Below, piece after piece: positions 1 through 8,990 of a stretch of DNA of 64,000 bases (position 1 is its first letter; every line of letters starts with the position of its first letter). A program made the translations under genes and the position numbers. The stretch is from NCBI GenBank assembly GCA_963763325.1, contig CAVXOL010000024.1:1-64000 (forward strand), in the 5' to 3' direction. The DNA comes from JBBECJ01 sp963763325. Its GTDB lineage: Bacteria > Chloroflexota > Chloroflexia > Thermomicrobiales > CFX8. Under the pieces are notes generated by a model, which saw only the letters and a program-made list of their open reading frames with translations, did no database searches and was not told the origin of the DNA.

Positions 1-2
1 TT

Positions 3-689
3 GCGTACGCGTGGCCGATCCTCAGCCCTGGGGTGCCCGCCGATGTGGACGAGACGCTGCGGTTGGCTGCCTGGGCCGTCGTGGGCCGTGTTCCTGGCCG
101 AGTACGCGGTGCGGCTCGCGTTGGCACCCGACCGGGGCCGGTTCGTGGTGCACAACATCTTCGACCTCCTGGTCGTGGTCCTTCCCTTGCTGCGACCGCT
201 TCGCCTGCTTCGCCTGCTGACGCTCCTGCACGTGCTGAACAGGCACGCCGGCACGTCACTGCGGGGCCGCGTCGTCATCTACGTCTCCGGGGCGGCCGTG
301 ATGGTCATGTTCCTGGCCAGCCTCGCCATCCTCGACGCGGAGCGGGGCCGGTCAGGCGCGAACATCGAGTCCTTCGGTGACGCGCTGTGGTGGTCCGCCA
401 CGACGTCACCACGGTCGGCTACGGCGACCGTTTCCCGGTCACCGTCCAAGGCAGAGCCATCGCGGCGGCGCTGATGCTCTCCGGGATCGCACTCATCGGC
501 ATGGTGACCGCCACCCTGGCTTCGTGGCTGGTTCAGCGGGTGCAAGAGGTTGAGGAGGCAGCCCAGGCCGCGACAAGACGTGACTTCGAGGCGCTGACCC
601 TGGAGCTTGCCCGGTTGCGCCGCGATCTTGAGTCCTGGCAGGCGGGCGCCCAATCAGTCGTGCCACCGGCGAGCGATTCGTCAGCGTGA
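3..689 (+). pseudogene. Voltage-gated potassium channel-like protein, partial and frameshifted
   Basis: Membrane ion channel of the six-helix K+ channel type. The selectivity filter TTVGYGD is visible around 405-425, after a pore helix beginning LWWSATT. Upstream an S4-like stretch with regularly spaced arginines (PLLRPLRLLRLLTLL) follows an S3-like segment. The C-terminus is a short coiled-coil-like tail ending near 689. The reading frame changes twice: frame 3 carries the N-terminal part up to AAWAV near 90, frame 1 carries WAVFLAEY onward, and frame 3 resumes near 400 just before the filter. Each change is explained by a single base. The 5' end lies outside the window, so the true start is not seen. 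The motifs are clear, but whether the breaks are biological or sequencing errors is not. Confidence 0.75.
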
Positions 690-1021
690 TCCGTCGCACA
701 GCGGCATCTCCGGACGTTTCGCCGACCGGCCAGATCCCACAGTGCAGCGCACGATTCGTCAACTCGACGCCAGGTCGCGGGGGATCGCCGTCACAAGACG
801 GAGTCCCGGACATCGCCTTAGCCGTCACATGCGGCAAAGGATGCTTTATCGGGATGACGGGGTACGGGCAGATGTCGTCAGTTCCCGGTCCTCGCGGGGC
901 GACTCCGAGGAGGCGATGATCGACCTTTAGTGTTGAGTGCGCACAGCGCGTCATAGCGCACATGCCTGGGGCAGAGCTCCTCAGCAACACTAGCCGCCGG
1001 TACCCAGATCCTTGAGGTTGA
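690..1021. other. Intergenic stretch without a supported gene
   Basis: Only short open frames without recognisable motifs, ribosome binding sites or sensible starts occur here. The last part is the downstream flank of the minus-strand hypothetical gene ending at 1022. I see no tRNA, repeat or clear terminator. Confidence 0.5.
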
Positions 1022-1549
1022 TTAGATTCGGACCATCGAATAGCCATTGTTCGGAGTTCGGATTTGCCTTCCCGTCTGATAAGGAGCCCCACCGTCGTCT
1101 ATCCCAAGGGTGCCGGATTCTTCGCCGTTTGTCCAGCTCAATCTTCCAGTCCACTTAGTCCAGTCCCGAGCCTGCCCGATGATGAGAAGCGTCTCGAGTT
1201 CGGTGTTTGAAACCTCATATGGGAACCTCAGGGGCGTGATGGCGTTTCCCAGGAGGACGATGTCGTTAGACGACTCGATCACCGCCGGCGGATCCTGCTC
1301 AAGGTCGAATAGCGCATAGCGGCCCTCGACCTCGCCTCCGCACTGACCGGTAAGGACGGCTCCGGCTACCGGCATAGGCTCACGACTGTGAACCTCTATG
1401 TCCAGTCCGGTGACTCGGACCGGCTCGTCGGTCTTGCCCTTGATCGTGACCCAAACCAATGACCATGCGCCATTTCGGTACGGGTTCGCGTCGATTAGGC
1501 CGTGCTTGTTAGTCACTCTATAAGTGACTACTTCTGTCCTAACTCCCAT
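1022..1549 (-). CDS. Hypothetical protein, soluble domain (175 aa)
   Basis: I do not recognise this protein. It is soluble in character, with beta-rich alternating hydrophobic segments such as WSLVWVTIKGK and ETLLIIG and no membrane helix. Its start overlaps the end of the neighbouring membrane-protein frame (1539-1922) by 11 bases, in the same orientation. The two could be translationally coupled genes. They could equally be one membrane-anchored protein of about 300 residues split by a one-base frameshift near 1545, since the upstream frame ends in a linker-like, proline-rich sequence. The ATG has no strong Shine-Dalgarno sequence of its own, which favours coupling or a split gene. Confidence 0.5.
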   Translation of the reverse strand: MGVRTEVVTYRVTNKHGLIDANPYRNGAWSLVWVTIKGKTDEPVRVTGLDIEVHSREPMPVAGAVLTGQCGGEVEGRYALFDLEQDPPAVIESSNDIVLLGNAITPLRFPYEVSNTELETLLIIGQARDWTKWTGRLSWTNGEESGTLGIDDGGAPYQTGRQIRTPNNGYSMVRI

Positions 1550-1922
1550 CAGTTGGGACCGGTGTGACTGCCTCTACATTGCCATCGGGGAGGACGAAGG
1601 TGCTGCACATGCCGACTGAGTGCTGGATGGTGGCTGCGATCGGCAGGTTGGGCGCGGCAAGTCCCCAAGAAGCCGCTATCCCGGCTAGAACCACGAGAGC
1701 GCAGACAAAAAGGATGCGCTGCCGCCTTCGAGTGTGAATTGCCAGAGCGACGGCCCCCGCGGTGAGCACTCCTGCGGCTATGAGTCCGATCGCGCGCCAC
1801 CCATGACCCTCTTTGAGCGAGTCGAGGGCCGACACCAAGCCGATCAATGCTAACGAGCCGCTGGCCACAATAGTCAGTGCGCGTCGGGCAGATCCCCTCG
1901 CGGCCTTCCCTCGCTCATCCAT
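1539..1922 (-). CDS. Hypothetical membrane protein (127 aa)
   Basis: Small membrane protein with three likely transmembrane helices: residues about 15-32 (ALTIVASGSLALIGLVSA), 42-61 (AIGLIAAGVLTAGAVALAI) and 68-88 (RILFVCALVVLAGIAASWG). A basic loop (HTRRRQR) lies between helices two and three. The N-terminus is positively charged (MDERGKAARGSARR). The C-terminal tail after the third helix is short and ends just inside the start of the next gene. No family could be assigned. It may be the membrane anchor of a longer protein that continues in the frame of the 1022-1549 gene. Confidence 0.5.
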   Translation of the reverse strand: MDERGKAARGSARRALTIVASGSLALIGLVSALDSLKEGHGWRAIGLIAAGVLTAGAVALAIHTRRRQRILFVCALVVLAGIAASWGLAAPNLPIAATIQHSVGMCSTFVLPDGNVEAVTPVPTDGS

Positions 1923-2126
1923 GTGCCAGTTCTTTCATGTACTGCCGGTGGGACCCGACGGTTGACTGGCCAGGCGAAATCCGCGGTCGCCGCCGCGGAT
2001 GCCTAGCCCGATGCTGCAGTTGGCGTCGTCCGCACCGTAGAACAGGCCGTGTCTTCGCAGCCGGCGGCCGTCGCGGGTCAGGCCGACTCACCACGCTGGG
2101 CGGGACACCCCCTCTGAGCAGCACAA

Positions 2127-3026
2127 CTAGTCCTCGGGCTCCGCGGCTCGGAACCACTCGGCCGCGGAGCCGGCGACATAGCCGACATCACTGATCTTGC
2201 TGTCCATGCGCAGGGTACGTCCGTAGCCAACGACCACCCCCTTGACGATGAGGATCGAGTTCGGCGGAGGCATGAAGAATGGCCTCGGGGTCATCCGGAC
2301 GTAGACGATTCGTCGCTCCGGATCCGAGGAGTTGAGGTACGTCATGTTAAGTCGAAGGGCCGCGTCCGGAACATGCCGGACGAGGCCGGGGTCATCCATG
2401 GCCAGCGCCTTCGACGGGATTAGCAGTTGGTAGACGATCTCGCCGCCCCCGTAGTCCTGAAGTGCTTGGACCTGGCCGGCGAACTCCACGAGCCGGCCTT
2501 GGACGACACCTCCCGAGTCGACGACGTTCCGCGCCGACACAGACTCGGCGTCAACCTGGAGATCCCAGGCGTGCTTCTCGAGGGGCTGAACCTCGTCCCA
2601 GTGATCGGCCAAGTAGTCCTGCGACGCCGAGTAGATCACCGGGTTCATGTCCACCCAGATATTCGCCGTTTCGCACTCGGCGAAGAACGCCGAGGCCGCC
2701 CGCTCCCCTCGCGTGGGAATCTGCCCGAGGCCGTATGCCAGCACCGCTACTGCCTCCAAGGCGGCAACCCAACGAAACAGTCGGATGCGTCCCGGTGTCG
2801 GCTCGCCGGACACCACGTAAGCAAGTGCGGTGAGCCCCGGGACCACGATGCAGAACTTGAGCCCGGCCGGAAGATCGGGCCACAGGAAGGGGACAACCGC
2901 CAGGATGAGGCCGAACACGGCGATGGCCATATCCGTCCTCGTCCACTGTCGCTCGCGTCGTTGTGCCGATCGGCTCGCCCGGCTGTCCTTCTTGGCTGCC
3001 GGCGTCCGAGTCGTTGGTGTACTCAC
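2127..3026 (-). CDS. Hypothetical membrane-anchored protein with a possible OB-like domain
   Basis: About 299 residues if the GTG at 3026 is used. A longer version from a GTG at 3131 is also open, and neither has a convincing Shine-Dalgarno sequence. A basic N-terminal tail precedes three hydrophobic segments (starting MAIAVFGLILAVVPFLW, then LKFCIVVPGLTALAYVV, then AALEAVAVLAYGLG). The C-terminal 180 residues are soluble and contain beta-rich stretches (VVQGRLVEFAGQVQAL; ILIVKGVVVGYGRT) that look like an OB-type barrel; that is inference only. The layout of membrane helices plus a C-terminal soluble domain resembles the neighbouring pair at 1022-1922. Function unknown. Confidence 0.55.
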   Translation of the reverse strand: MSTPTTRTPAAKKDSRASRSAQRRERQWTRTDMAIAVFGLILAVVPFLWPDLPAGLKFCIVVPGLTALAYVVSGEPTPGRIRLFRWVAALEAVAVLAYGLGQIPTRGERAASAFFAECETANIWVDMNPVIYSASQDYLADHWDEVQPLEKHAWDLQVDAESVSARNVVDSGGVVQGRLVEFAGQVQALQDYGGGEIVYQLLIPSKALAMDDPGLVRHVPDAALRLNMTYLNSSDPERRIVYVRMTPRPFFMPPPNSILIVKGVVVGYGRTLRMDSKISDVGYVAGSAAEWFRAAEPED

Positions 3027-3131
3027 GCGCTCTGACGAGACGGAGCCGTCCCCTTCGGTGGTAGCGAGACCGGGCGCGGCATGGTGATCGCGCCATCCCC
3101 CTTTGCCCTTGGCCACAAGTGGAGTCTGCAC

Positions 3132-3510
3132 GATCCCCGGAGATCACGAGGCCAGTTCGCGACCACTTAGCCTACGCAGGCGAATCGCCGGGACACGCCC
3201 GGTCCCGACGGCCGCAGGGGGAGACCCCCCAGTGAACGTCCCACGGTTCTGCCCTGCGTTCCTCAGGCGGCGCAATGACGCAGGTCGCGGATTGCGCTCG
3301 TGGTCCTCATGCGCAACCTCTGCTGGCGGGAGGGTCGCCGAGTCGACGCCGTTGTGTGGCGGGTGGCGCAAGCGACGCCTCGTATCCCCCCGCGCTGGGG
3401 CGCCCGACTACGGCCGGCCCTTCCCGAGACTGTGGCTGCTCGCGCTCGCGCCCGGCCGGCCCATTCTGGCCGAGGTTTCTTCGCGGACAGCCGGCGCGCA
3501 TACTGGCGGA
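3132..3510. other. Intergenic stretch without a supported gene
   Basis: A plus-strand open frame runs through this interval into the small gene starting at 3511, but its composition (arginine, proline, glycine-rich, no motif) looks like GC-rich noise. No RNA gene or repeat was recognised. Confidence 0.45.
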
Positions 3511-3729
3511 ATGGCAACCTCACCCGGATACCCGCGTCCTCGTCACACCAGCAGCCCCTTCCAGCCTCACCCCGAGCCAAGGATCGAACAGTTTGTGCTC
3601 GAAGACCGGGTCACGCATGACTCATACGGGTTGGGTCGGGTGGGGCTCGACGGAGGTGGGGCGACGGTGGACTTCAGCGGTAGGGCGATTCGGATCGCGA
3701 CACCCTTCCGCAAGATGACCAAGCTCTAG
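3511..3729 (+). CDS. Small conserved actinobacterial-type protein (72 aa)
   Basis: I chose the ATG at 3511 because the open frame upstream has noise-like composition. From this ATG the protein has the layout of a small protein that I recall from actinobacterial genomes: an N-terminal RPRHTSSPF-type segment, then IEQFVLEDRVTHDSYGLGRV, a short beta-rich middle, and a C-terminal RIATPFRKMTKL. The pattern RVxHDxYGLGRV followed by VDF suggests a small SH3-like or beta-barrel fold, as in CarD-like and UvrD C-terminal small domains; this is inference. The function is not established to my knowledge. It supports an actinobacterial origin for the first 9 kb. Confidence 0.65.
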   Translation: MATSPGYPRPRHTSSPFQPHPEPRIEQFVLEDRVTHDSYGLGRVGLDGGGATVDFSGRAIRIATPFRKMTKL

Positions 3730-3877
3730 GTAGGGCAGCCGGCGCGGGCCATCCCTTTGTCGGGTGGTCGGTAGGCGGCGGAAGACGCACCGCGCCCACC
3801 CTCCGAGAACGGGTGACTGGCGCTCCGAGCGCTTGCAGCCGTCGCTGCGCGGCGGCCATGGAATGGTTGGCGCTTGA

Positions 3878-4106
3878 TCAGCTCTCGTCGTCGTTGGCGA
3901 CGCTCTCGATCCAGTCGACCGCCTCGTCGGAGAGTGCGTGTGGCCCTCAACGGAGGGACCACGGCACCACTGAGCGCTCTGCTCGCCGCCTGTGATGCTG
4001 TGGATCTCTGCGATGAGATTCTTCGGGGAGAGGCTCCCCGTTGTGCTGCATCAGCCACCACTCGGCTGGAGTTGTTGAGGTGCCGCCAAATCTGCGGGAA
4101 GTCCAT
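3878..4106 (-). pseudogene. Small hypothetical gene broken by frameshifts
   Basis: Three pieces in different minus-strand frames add up to one plausible small protein of about 75 residues. It starts MDFPQIWRHLNNSS at 4106, with GAGGGAT about 12 bases upstream. It continues as EWWLMQHNGEPLPEE, then IAEIHSITGGEQSAQWCRGPSVEG, and ends ALSDEAVDWIESVANDDES before a stop at 3878-3880. Each piece has ordinary protein composition, while the frame continuations do not. At least three frame changes are needed. No function is recognised. The result could be a decayed gene or the product of the same indel errors seen elsewhere in the window. Confidence 0.45.
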
Positions 4107-4313
4107 GAAGCCATGATCCCTCGGGCTTGGCCGGTCCAACAGCCCTCGCGGCCATCGGCCGATTCGGCAGCCGGTCCTAAGGACGTCGCCCCGCCTCTCG
4201 CCGGAAGGACGCGCCTGCATTCGTGATCTCAGAGCGTTGCGGGCCCGTGCACGCGTTGTGGCGGTTGGCGCAGCCATCAGCACCGGTCGCTCGCAGCCCG
4301 AGAAGGGCGGCCG

Positions 4314-4850
4314 TCAGGAGACCGACGGCGGCCACCGATACGCGCGCCAGTCGTCCCAGGTGGCGAACCCGGCGGGTGGATCATCGGTATGTTCACTGCC
4401 GTCCAGTTCACCCGGTGTGGGGATATCGATGCTGGCAGCCCACTGGGCGAGTTCGTCGTCGGACATGGGCCATGTTGTGTGTGGCGCCTCGGCTTGGCGC
4501 TGATCGAGTCGTCTCCGCTGCTCGGCTGGGGTGAGTTCGAAGTACCTCATCTGCACCATCGCGTCGCGGTCTGCTGCGGCTTTCCGGAGAGCTGAACGCT
4601 CGTCGCGACCCCAGAGGCCGTAGTCGATCACGACGTTGTTGCCGAGTTCAAGGGCGCGCAACCCGACCTCGATGAGCCGGCCCTCAATGACATCCTGGGC
4701 CGATGGCGGATTCTCGTGCCCGAAGAGGGCCTTCACCCATTCGTCCTTCGTGAGGCGCAGTGCCCTGTGCTCAACCTCTATGCGCCGCGCGGCCGTGGTT
4801 TTCCCGGTACACGGCAGTCCCACCGTCAAGAACAGTGTTGGTGGCGCCAT
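4314..4850 (-). CDS. P-loop kinase-like protein (AAA_33 / zeta-toxin-like fold)
   Basis: The ATG at 4850 gives 178 residues starting MAPPTLFLTVGLPCTGKTT, with GAGG six bases upstream. The Walker A motif GLPCTGKT sits at residues 10-17. A DEWVKALFG segment follows, then a probable Walker B-like strand in NNVVIDYGLWGRDER and an arginine-rich LID-like region (QRRRLDQRQAE). This matches the architecture of small P-loop phosphotransferases (AAA_33 group) that phosphorylate nucleosides, sugars or other small molecules; the substrate cannot be read from sequence. Upstream in-frame sequence to 5063 is low-complexity and probably not translated. There is no antitoxin-like neighbour to support a zeta toxin. 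Confidence 0.7.
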   Translation of the reverse strand: MAPPTLFLTVGLPCTGKTTAARRIEVEHRALRLTKDEWVKALFGHENPPSAQDVIEGRLIEVGLRALELGNNVVIDYGLWGRDERSALRKAAADRDAMVQMRYFELTPAEQRRRLDQRQAEAPHTTWPMSDDELAQWAASIDIPTPGELDGSEHTDDPPAGFATWDDWRAYRWPPSVS

Positions 4851-5847
4851 CAGCAGCCTCGATTCAACGAGCACCGCACCATCCTCACCTCTCCTCGGGT
4901 CGTCGCTCTGGACATCCGCCCCCGCCGTGCGAGTACGCGTCCTCCCTCGAGCGGATTCGAGCACGAACGACGACGGCCAGCGGCGATCCACTGACGTGCC
5001 TGAGCCGCCTCCCCGTGGCGGCTGCGGTCGGCGATGCGACGGACGGGCAACACGCGCCAACACGGCGCGATCCTCGCGCCCGGCGTCGCCAGTGGCCAGC
5101 GCCGCCCGCCGTCCACCTCACGACGCTCTGACGCAAGCTGCAGAGTCGTGCTGACGCAGAGGTGGGCACGTGTTCATCGTTGCCTCGGCGCCCGCCTGCG
5201 AGGCAACCCCTTTCGGGCATGAGGGCCTCGAAGCGTTCTCGGGACTCTCAGCGTGAGTTCGTGCGAGCGGCTTTCGTGCCCACTGCGCCGGATGGGCCAC
5301 TCCGCCGCAACGAGCCAGCACAGGGAGCCCAGTTGCACGCTCGCTGCGACCGTTCGTCGTCCACCGGTTTCGACGTCGGTGGTGCGGGTACTTCCGCCTC
5401 TGACAGTCAGCACGAAAGGGGAATGTGAAAAGGTCCGGTCCAAGGGACCATGAACGATCCCATGACGTGCGTGAGCGAGGACTGCATCAGGGTCGCTGCC
5501 CTGGCCAGTGCACGGTGGTGACCGGCGGTGCCGATGAGTACATCGAAGTTGATCCGCACGAGACGTTCGACGCTTATGGGGGATCGACGGCCGCCGGCTG
5601 GTCGGCATGGTGAGCCAAGCGGACGAAGGCGACGCCTTCCCGAGGACCAGGTCGGCGAGTGGGTCGGCCTGATCTCTGGCGATTCCCGCGAACGACTGAG
5701 GCGCCGGGCCGGACCGCCCGACGTTGCAGGACGGTTTGATACGGCGTATCCCGCGGCCCGTGCCGTTGCTGTGCGGGGACGTGGAGGCACCCTGCGGTCG
5801 AGTAGGTAAGTGAGTAGCGGGGATCTGGCGACTGTGGAGAGAGAGGA
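4851..5847. other. Roughly 1 kb without a supported gene
   Basis: Several overlapping open frames exist on both strands, but none has recognisable motifs, a good ribosome binding site and sensible composition together. A short hairpin-capable sequence (GGTCC...GGACC) occurs near 5433-5450. This may be degraded sequence, given the frameshifted genes on both sides. I cannot assign a function. Confidence 0.4.
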
Positions 5848-6638
5848 ATGGCCATGGTGACTGCGCTGGTGTACGGGTCGCTGGCCAGTTCGAGCTTCGT
5901 GGTGGGCGTCTTGCTGGGGCTCTTCACCTCTCCCTCAAAACGGGTGGTGGCCGCAGTCATCGCCTTCGGTGCCGGTGTCTTGGTGTCGGCGCTGACATTC
6001 GACCTGATGCGGGACGCGTTCGACACCGGCGGCGCCTGGTACGCGATCGGGGGTTTCCTCCTGGGCGCCGTCATCTACGTTGTCGCGGATGTCGGCCTGG
6101 AGCGGATGGCCGCCAAGTCGCCAAAGCGCACCGGACGGGACGCCACTGACGTGGTTCCCAACGCTGAGCTGAAGGATGAGAGCCCGAAGGTCGCCGCAGT
6201 CGCCGGCACTGCCCTGCTTGTCGGAGCCGTGCTCGACGGCATACCGGAAAGCATCGCGATCGGGCTCAGCCTGCATGCCGAGGGACCCAGCCTGGGGCTC
6301 GTGCTCCTTGCAGCGGTCTTCATGGGCAACGTCCCGGAGAGCCTCGCCAGCGCCGCAGCCATGCAGGAGGAAGGCCGCACCCGCGTCTACATCATCGGAG
6401 TGTGGGCAGTGGTCGGTCTCATCTGCGTCGCTGCCACCGTTGCGGGCTACGCGCTTCTCTCGGGCCTTTCCCCCAGCTCACCAGCGCGATCCTTGCGCTG
6501 GCGGCCGGTGGGATCCTTGCCATGCTCGCCGACACCATGTTCCCTGAGGCGCTCGAGCATGGCGGCCCACGAGTCGCCTTGGCGACTGCCGTCGGCTTCG
6601 CCTGCGCGATGCTCCTGAGCGAGCTCACCGGCGCCTGA
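5848..6638 (+). pseudogene. ZIP-family metal transporter, one frameshift
   Basis: Integral membrane protein of the ZIP/GufA-like family, importing Zn2+ or other divalent metals. The N-terminal half has helices at residues about 5-27, 31-55 and 68-90. A charged cytoplasmic loop precedes the core helices, which carry DGIPESIAIGL (TM4 metal-site motif) and MGNVPESLASA (TM5). The frame shifts at about 6465 within a ctttccccc run, and the last two helices (TSAILALAAGGILAMLADTM; VALATAVGFACAMLLSEL) lie in the next frame up to the stop at 6638. The total would be about 262 residues, normal for bacterial members. AGAGAGG lies directly upstream; spacing slightly favours the second ATG at 5854. A one-base sequencing error is the simplest explanation. 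Confidence 0.75.
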
Positions 6639-6993
6639 GAGTTGCTCGCGGACCGCGGAGGTGTCCTTCATCCCTTACGGAAACTGCCCCCTCGTTCCGG
6701 AAACGGAGGAGGCAGTGGACAGGCGGGTCCACTGCCTCTGGGAGACCCGCAGGACCGGGTCCGCGCCCGGGAAAACGGGTCGAGCAGCGACCAACCACGG
6801 CAATGTTCCGTGCGGCCACCACGGCTCATATTCCACGGCCCACCTCCAGTCCCGCTGGTGGCCAAGCGAAAAGTCCCCACCGAACGCTTCGGCGGCAGCG
6901 GCAGTCCATCGGGTGTTCGACACGCGGTGATGAGACGCGCCGGGTCTGCCCTGTCCAATTGAGGAGCTACAGGGTGGATGGTGTACTCGGGCC
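6639..6993. other. Intergenic stretch without a supported gene
   Basis: Contains the inverted segment GAGGCAGTGGACAGGC / GGGTCCACTGCCTC around 6708-6740, which could fold into a terminator-like stem after the transporter gene. No coding region with a recognisable protein was found. Confidence 0.4.
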
Positions 6994-7452
6994 GTGAGCA
7001 TTGACCTGCAGCCGCCAATGGAAGCAGCGGGCATCCGGATCGGAGCGACCCGCGATGAGGCGCGCGATCAGTGCCTCGCACATGGCGAACCGAAGCCATT
7101 CCGTCGAGGGGATGAGGTCAATGAGTCCCTCGTGGTGGAGCGCCCGTCTGGTCTTTCGATCTTCATCTACTTCGATGTTGACGATGCCGTGGAGGCCATC
7201 GAATTAGGTCGGCCCCAAGATCACGACGTCGTCTCATTTCGTGGTGTCGACATCTTCGATACGCCAGCAGACGTGGTGGTGATGAAGTTGCGTGAGCACA
7301 GCTCAATCGATGTCGAGGAGGGCGGGCATTCCGCCACGGCTCCGGACCTGCTGCTCGCGCTGTGGAGGTCGGTGGTTCCCGAGGACGATGACGACAAGGA
7401 CGGCCGGTACTTCGAGTCTGTGCTCATAGCAAGGCCCGGATACTACGAGTGA
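6994..7452 (+). CDS. Hypothetical protein (152 aa)
   Basis: Acidic soluble protein with no recognised family. The start is a GTG at 6994 (MSIDLQPPMEAAGIRIG). Alternating strands such as GLSIFIYFDVDDAVEAIELG and an acidic segment PEDDDDKDG near the C-terminus are visible. The N-terminal GIRIGATRDEARDQC pattern, where a small molecule or peptide is screened by a short alpha/beta domain, resembles proteins often found as stand-alone accessory genes in actinobacteria, sometimes annotated as immunity-like; I cannot support that label here. No partner toxin or operon mate is adjacent. Confidence 0.55.
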   Translation: MSIDLQPPMEAAGIRIGATRDEARDQCLAHGEPKPFRRGDEVNESLVVERPSGLSIFIYFDVDDAVEAIELGRPQDHDVVSFRGVDIFDTPADVVVMKLREHSSIDVEEGGHSATAPDLLLALWRSVVPEDDDDKDGRYFESVLIARPGYYE

Positions 7453-7824
7453 CCGGTCGCGTCTGTTCTGAGGCATCGCCCGTCCGAGCGAGCGCTGAGT
7501 CCGAGAGTTTTGCAGAACGCGGTCCGCGCCTTGCCCGGGGCGCTGAGAACTGGCGGCGGACAGACGCAAGAAGCGCGCGTGTTGGCCTGCTGCATGGCGG
7601 GGTGCGGACACCGCGTTGATCGTTTCGGCCGCGATCGTGACCACGGCCGGGGGGTTTCATGAAACAGGTCATGGGCTCGGTCGGATGGCGAGCCGACCGC
7701 TTGGCGAGGGCCGTCGAAAAGTCCGCGTGCAACGCACCACGACGGCCCCCGGTGGTCCATGCTCCTCCCATCCACTGGGGACATGGGGTCCCCAGCAGGT
7801 CACGGCATTTGCGCAGGGGGACCC
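7453..7824. other. Upstream region of the secreted repeat protein, no supported gene
   Basis: No convincing coding region. The last bases contain CAGGGGGAC, a ribosome binding site for the ATG at 7825. The rest has no recognisable RNA gene or repeat. Confidence 0.45.
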
Positions 7825-8990
7825 ATGACCACAGTGAGAACGGTTCGGCGCCTCCTCGTGCTCGTCCTGGCATTCCTCGTGCCGGCCGTGCTCGCACCCG
7901 TGGCCCTGGCGACCAAGCCGGCCGCGGCGTCGGTCACGATCACCGCGCCCGCCGACGGGACCTCGACCCTTGTCGGTGGCGTCACGGTGAGCGGCAAGGC
8001 GTCGGTGCCCACCGGCGGATCACTGGTGCTCACGGTCGACGGGGCCGACGCAGGCGGCGCGGTGGCCGTCGCGCGCAACGGCACGTGGTCGACCTCCCTG
8101 TACGTCGGGCCAGTGGGCCAGCACGAGATCTGCGCGCAGGTGCGCACCTCGGCCGGGACGCTGGCCACGGACTGCGTCACCTGGACGATGCTCCCGGACC
8201 CCTCACAGTTCTCCCTCGACCAGCCGTACGAGGGGTACTTCTCGTATGACACGGTGCGGGCCACCGGGCGCTGCCAGCCCGGGGCGTCGGTGCGTCTTGT
8301 CCTCGACGGCGGTGCCCCCCTGGTCGTCGCCTGCGACGTCGAGGGCTACGGGTGGGACCACGTCTACACGGGGCTCGCGGTCGGTGAGCACACCCTCGAG
8401 GCCAGCCTCCTGGGGCTCGACGGCTCCCCCATCGCCACCCAGGCCGTCATCTGGGCCGTCTCGGCGCTCCCGCAGGCAGGCGTGGAGATCACCTCGCCCG
8501 AGGACGGGTCGTCCGCGGTGGGCAGGCAGGTGCTGTTCACCGGCACGGTGACCAACTCCGGGGAGTACCTGCGATTCACCCTCGACGGGAACGACTACAC
8601 CTCCACCTACCTCGGCCGCACCCTGGGCACTGTTCCGTTCGAGACGGTCGTGGGGATGCCCTACGGCACGCACGAGGTGTGCGCTGTCGTCACGGGCTAC
8701 TACGAGGGCACCACGGCCAGCGACTGCATCACCTACACCGTGCTCGTCGAGCCCGAGAGCTTCTGGCTGCGGACCCCCGAGGAGGGCGGTGTCACCAACG
8801 GGCCCGTCGTCCCCTTCACCGGCGACTGCACCGCCGGCTCCGACATCGGTGCCATGCTCGACGACGGCAGCAGCGGCACGGCCCTTTGCAACGAGTTCGG
8901 CAGCTTCTACCTCGAGGTGGCCGGCGTCGCGGACGGCCCGCACACCGCCACGGTCACCAACTCCTTCGACGGCACGACGATCACAACGGC
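7825..8990 (+). CDS. Secreted Ig-like-repeat protein, C-terminus lost at the join
   Basis: Exported protein with a signal peptide: basic TVRTVRR, a hydrophobic core of about 17 residues and a likely cleavage after ALA at residue 29. The mature part shows at least four tandem Ig-like units of about 90-95 residues. Each begins with a phrase like ITAPADGTS, SLDQPYEGY, ITSPEDGSS or LRTPEEGG and contains paired cysteines near CAQV...DCVTW and CAVV...DCITY. Such modules are typical of cell-surface or adhesive proteins of actinobacteria. The start is the ATG at 7825 with an AGGGGG site. Normal repeat sequence stops at FDGTTITTA, and downstream codons read through foreign DNA to 9231, so the natural C-terminus, which might carry a surface anchor, is missing. 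Confidence 0.75.

Noticed and set aside
2427..3035. Plus-strand frame opposite the hypothetical membrane protein
   Set aside because: Opposite-strand shadow; the minus-strand frame has membrane helices and ordinary composition.
5407..5790. Possible minus-strand gene in the 4851-5847 gap
   Set aside because: No motif, biased composition and no ribosome binding site; insufficient support.
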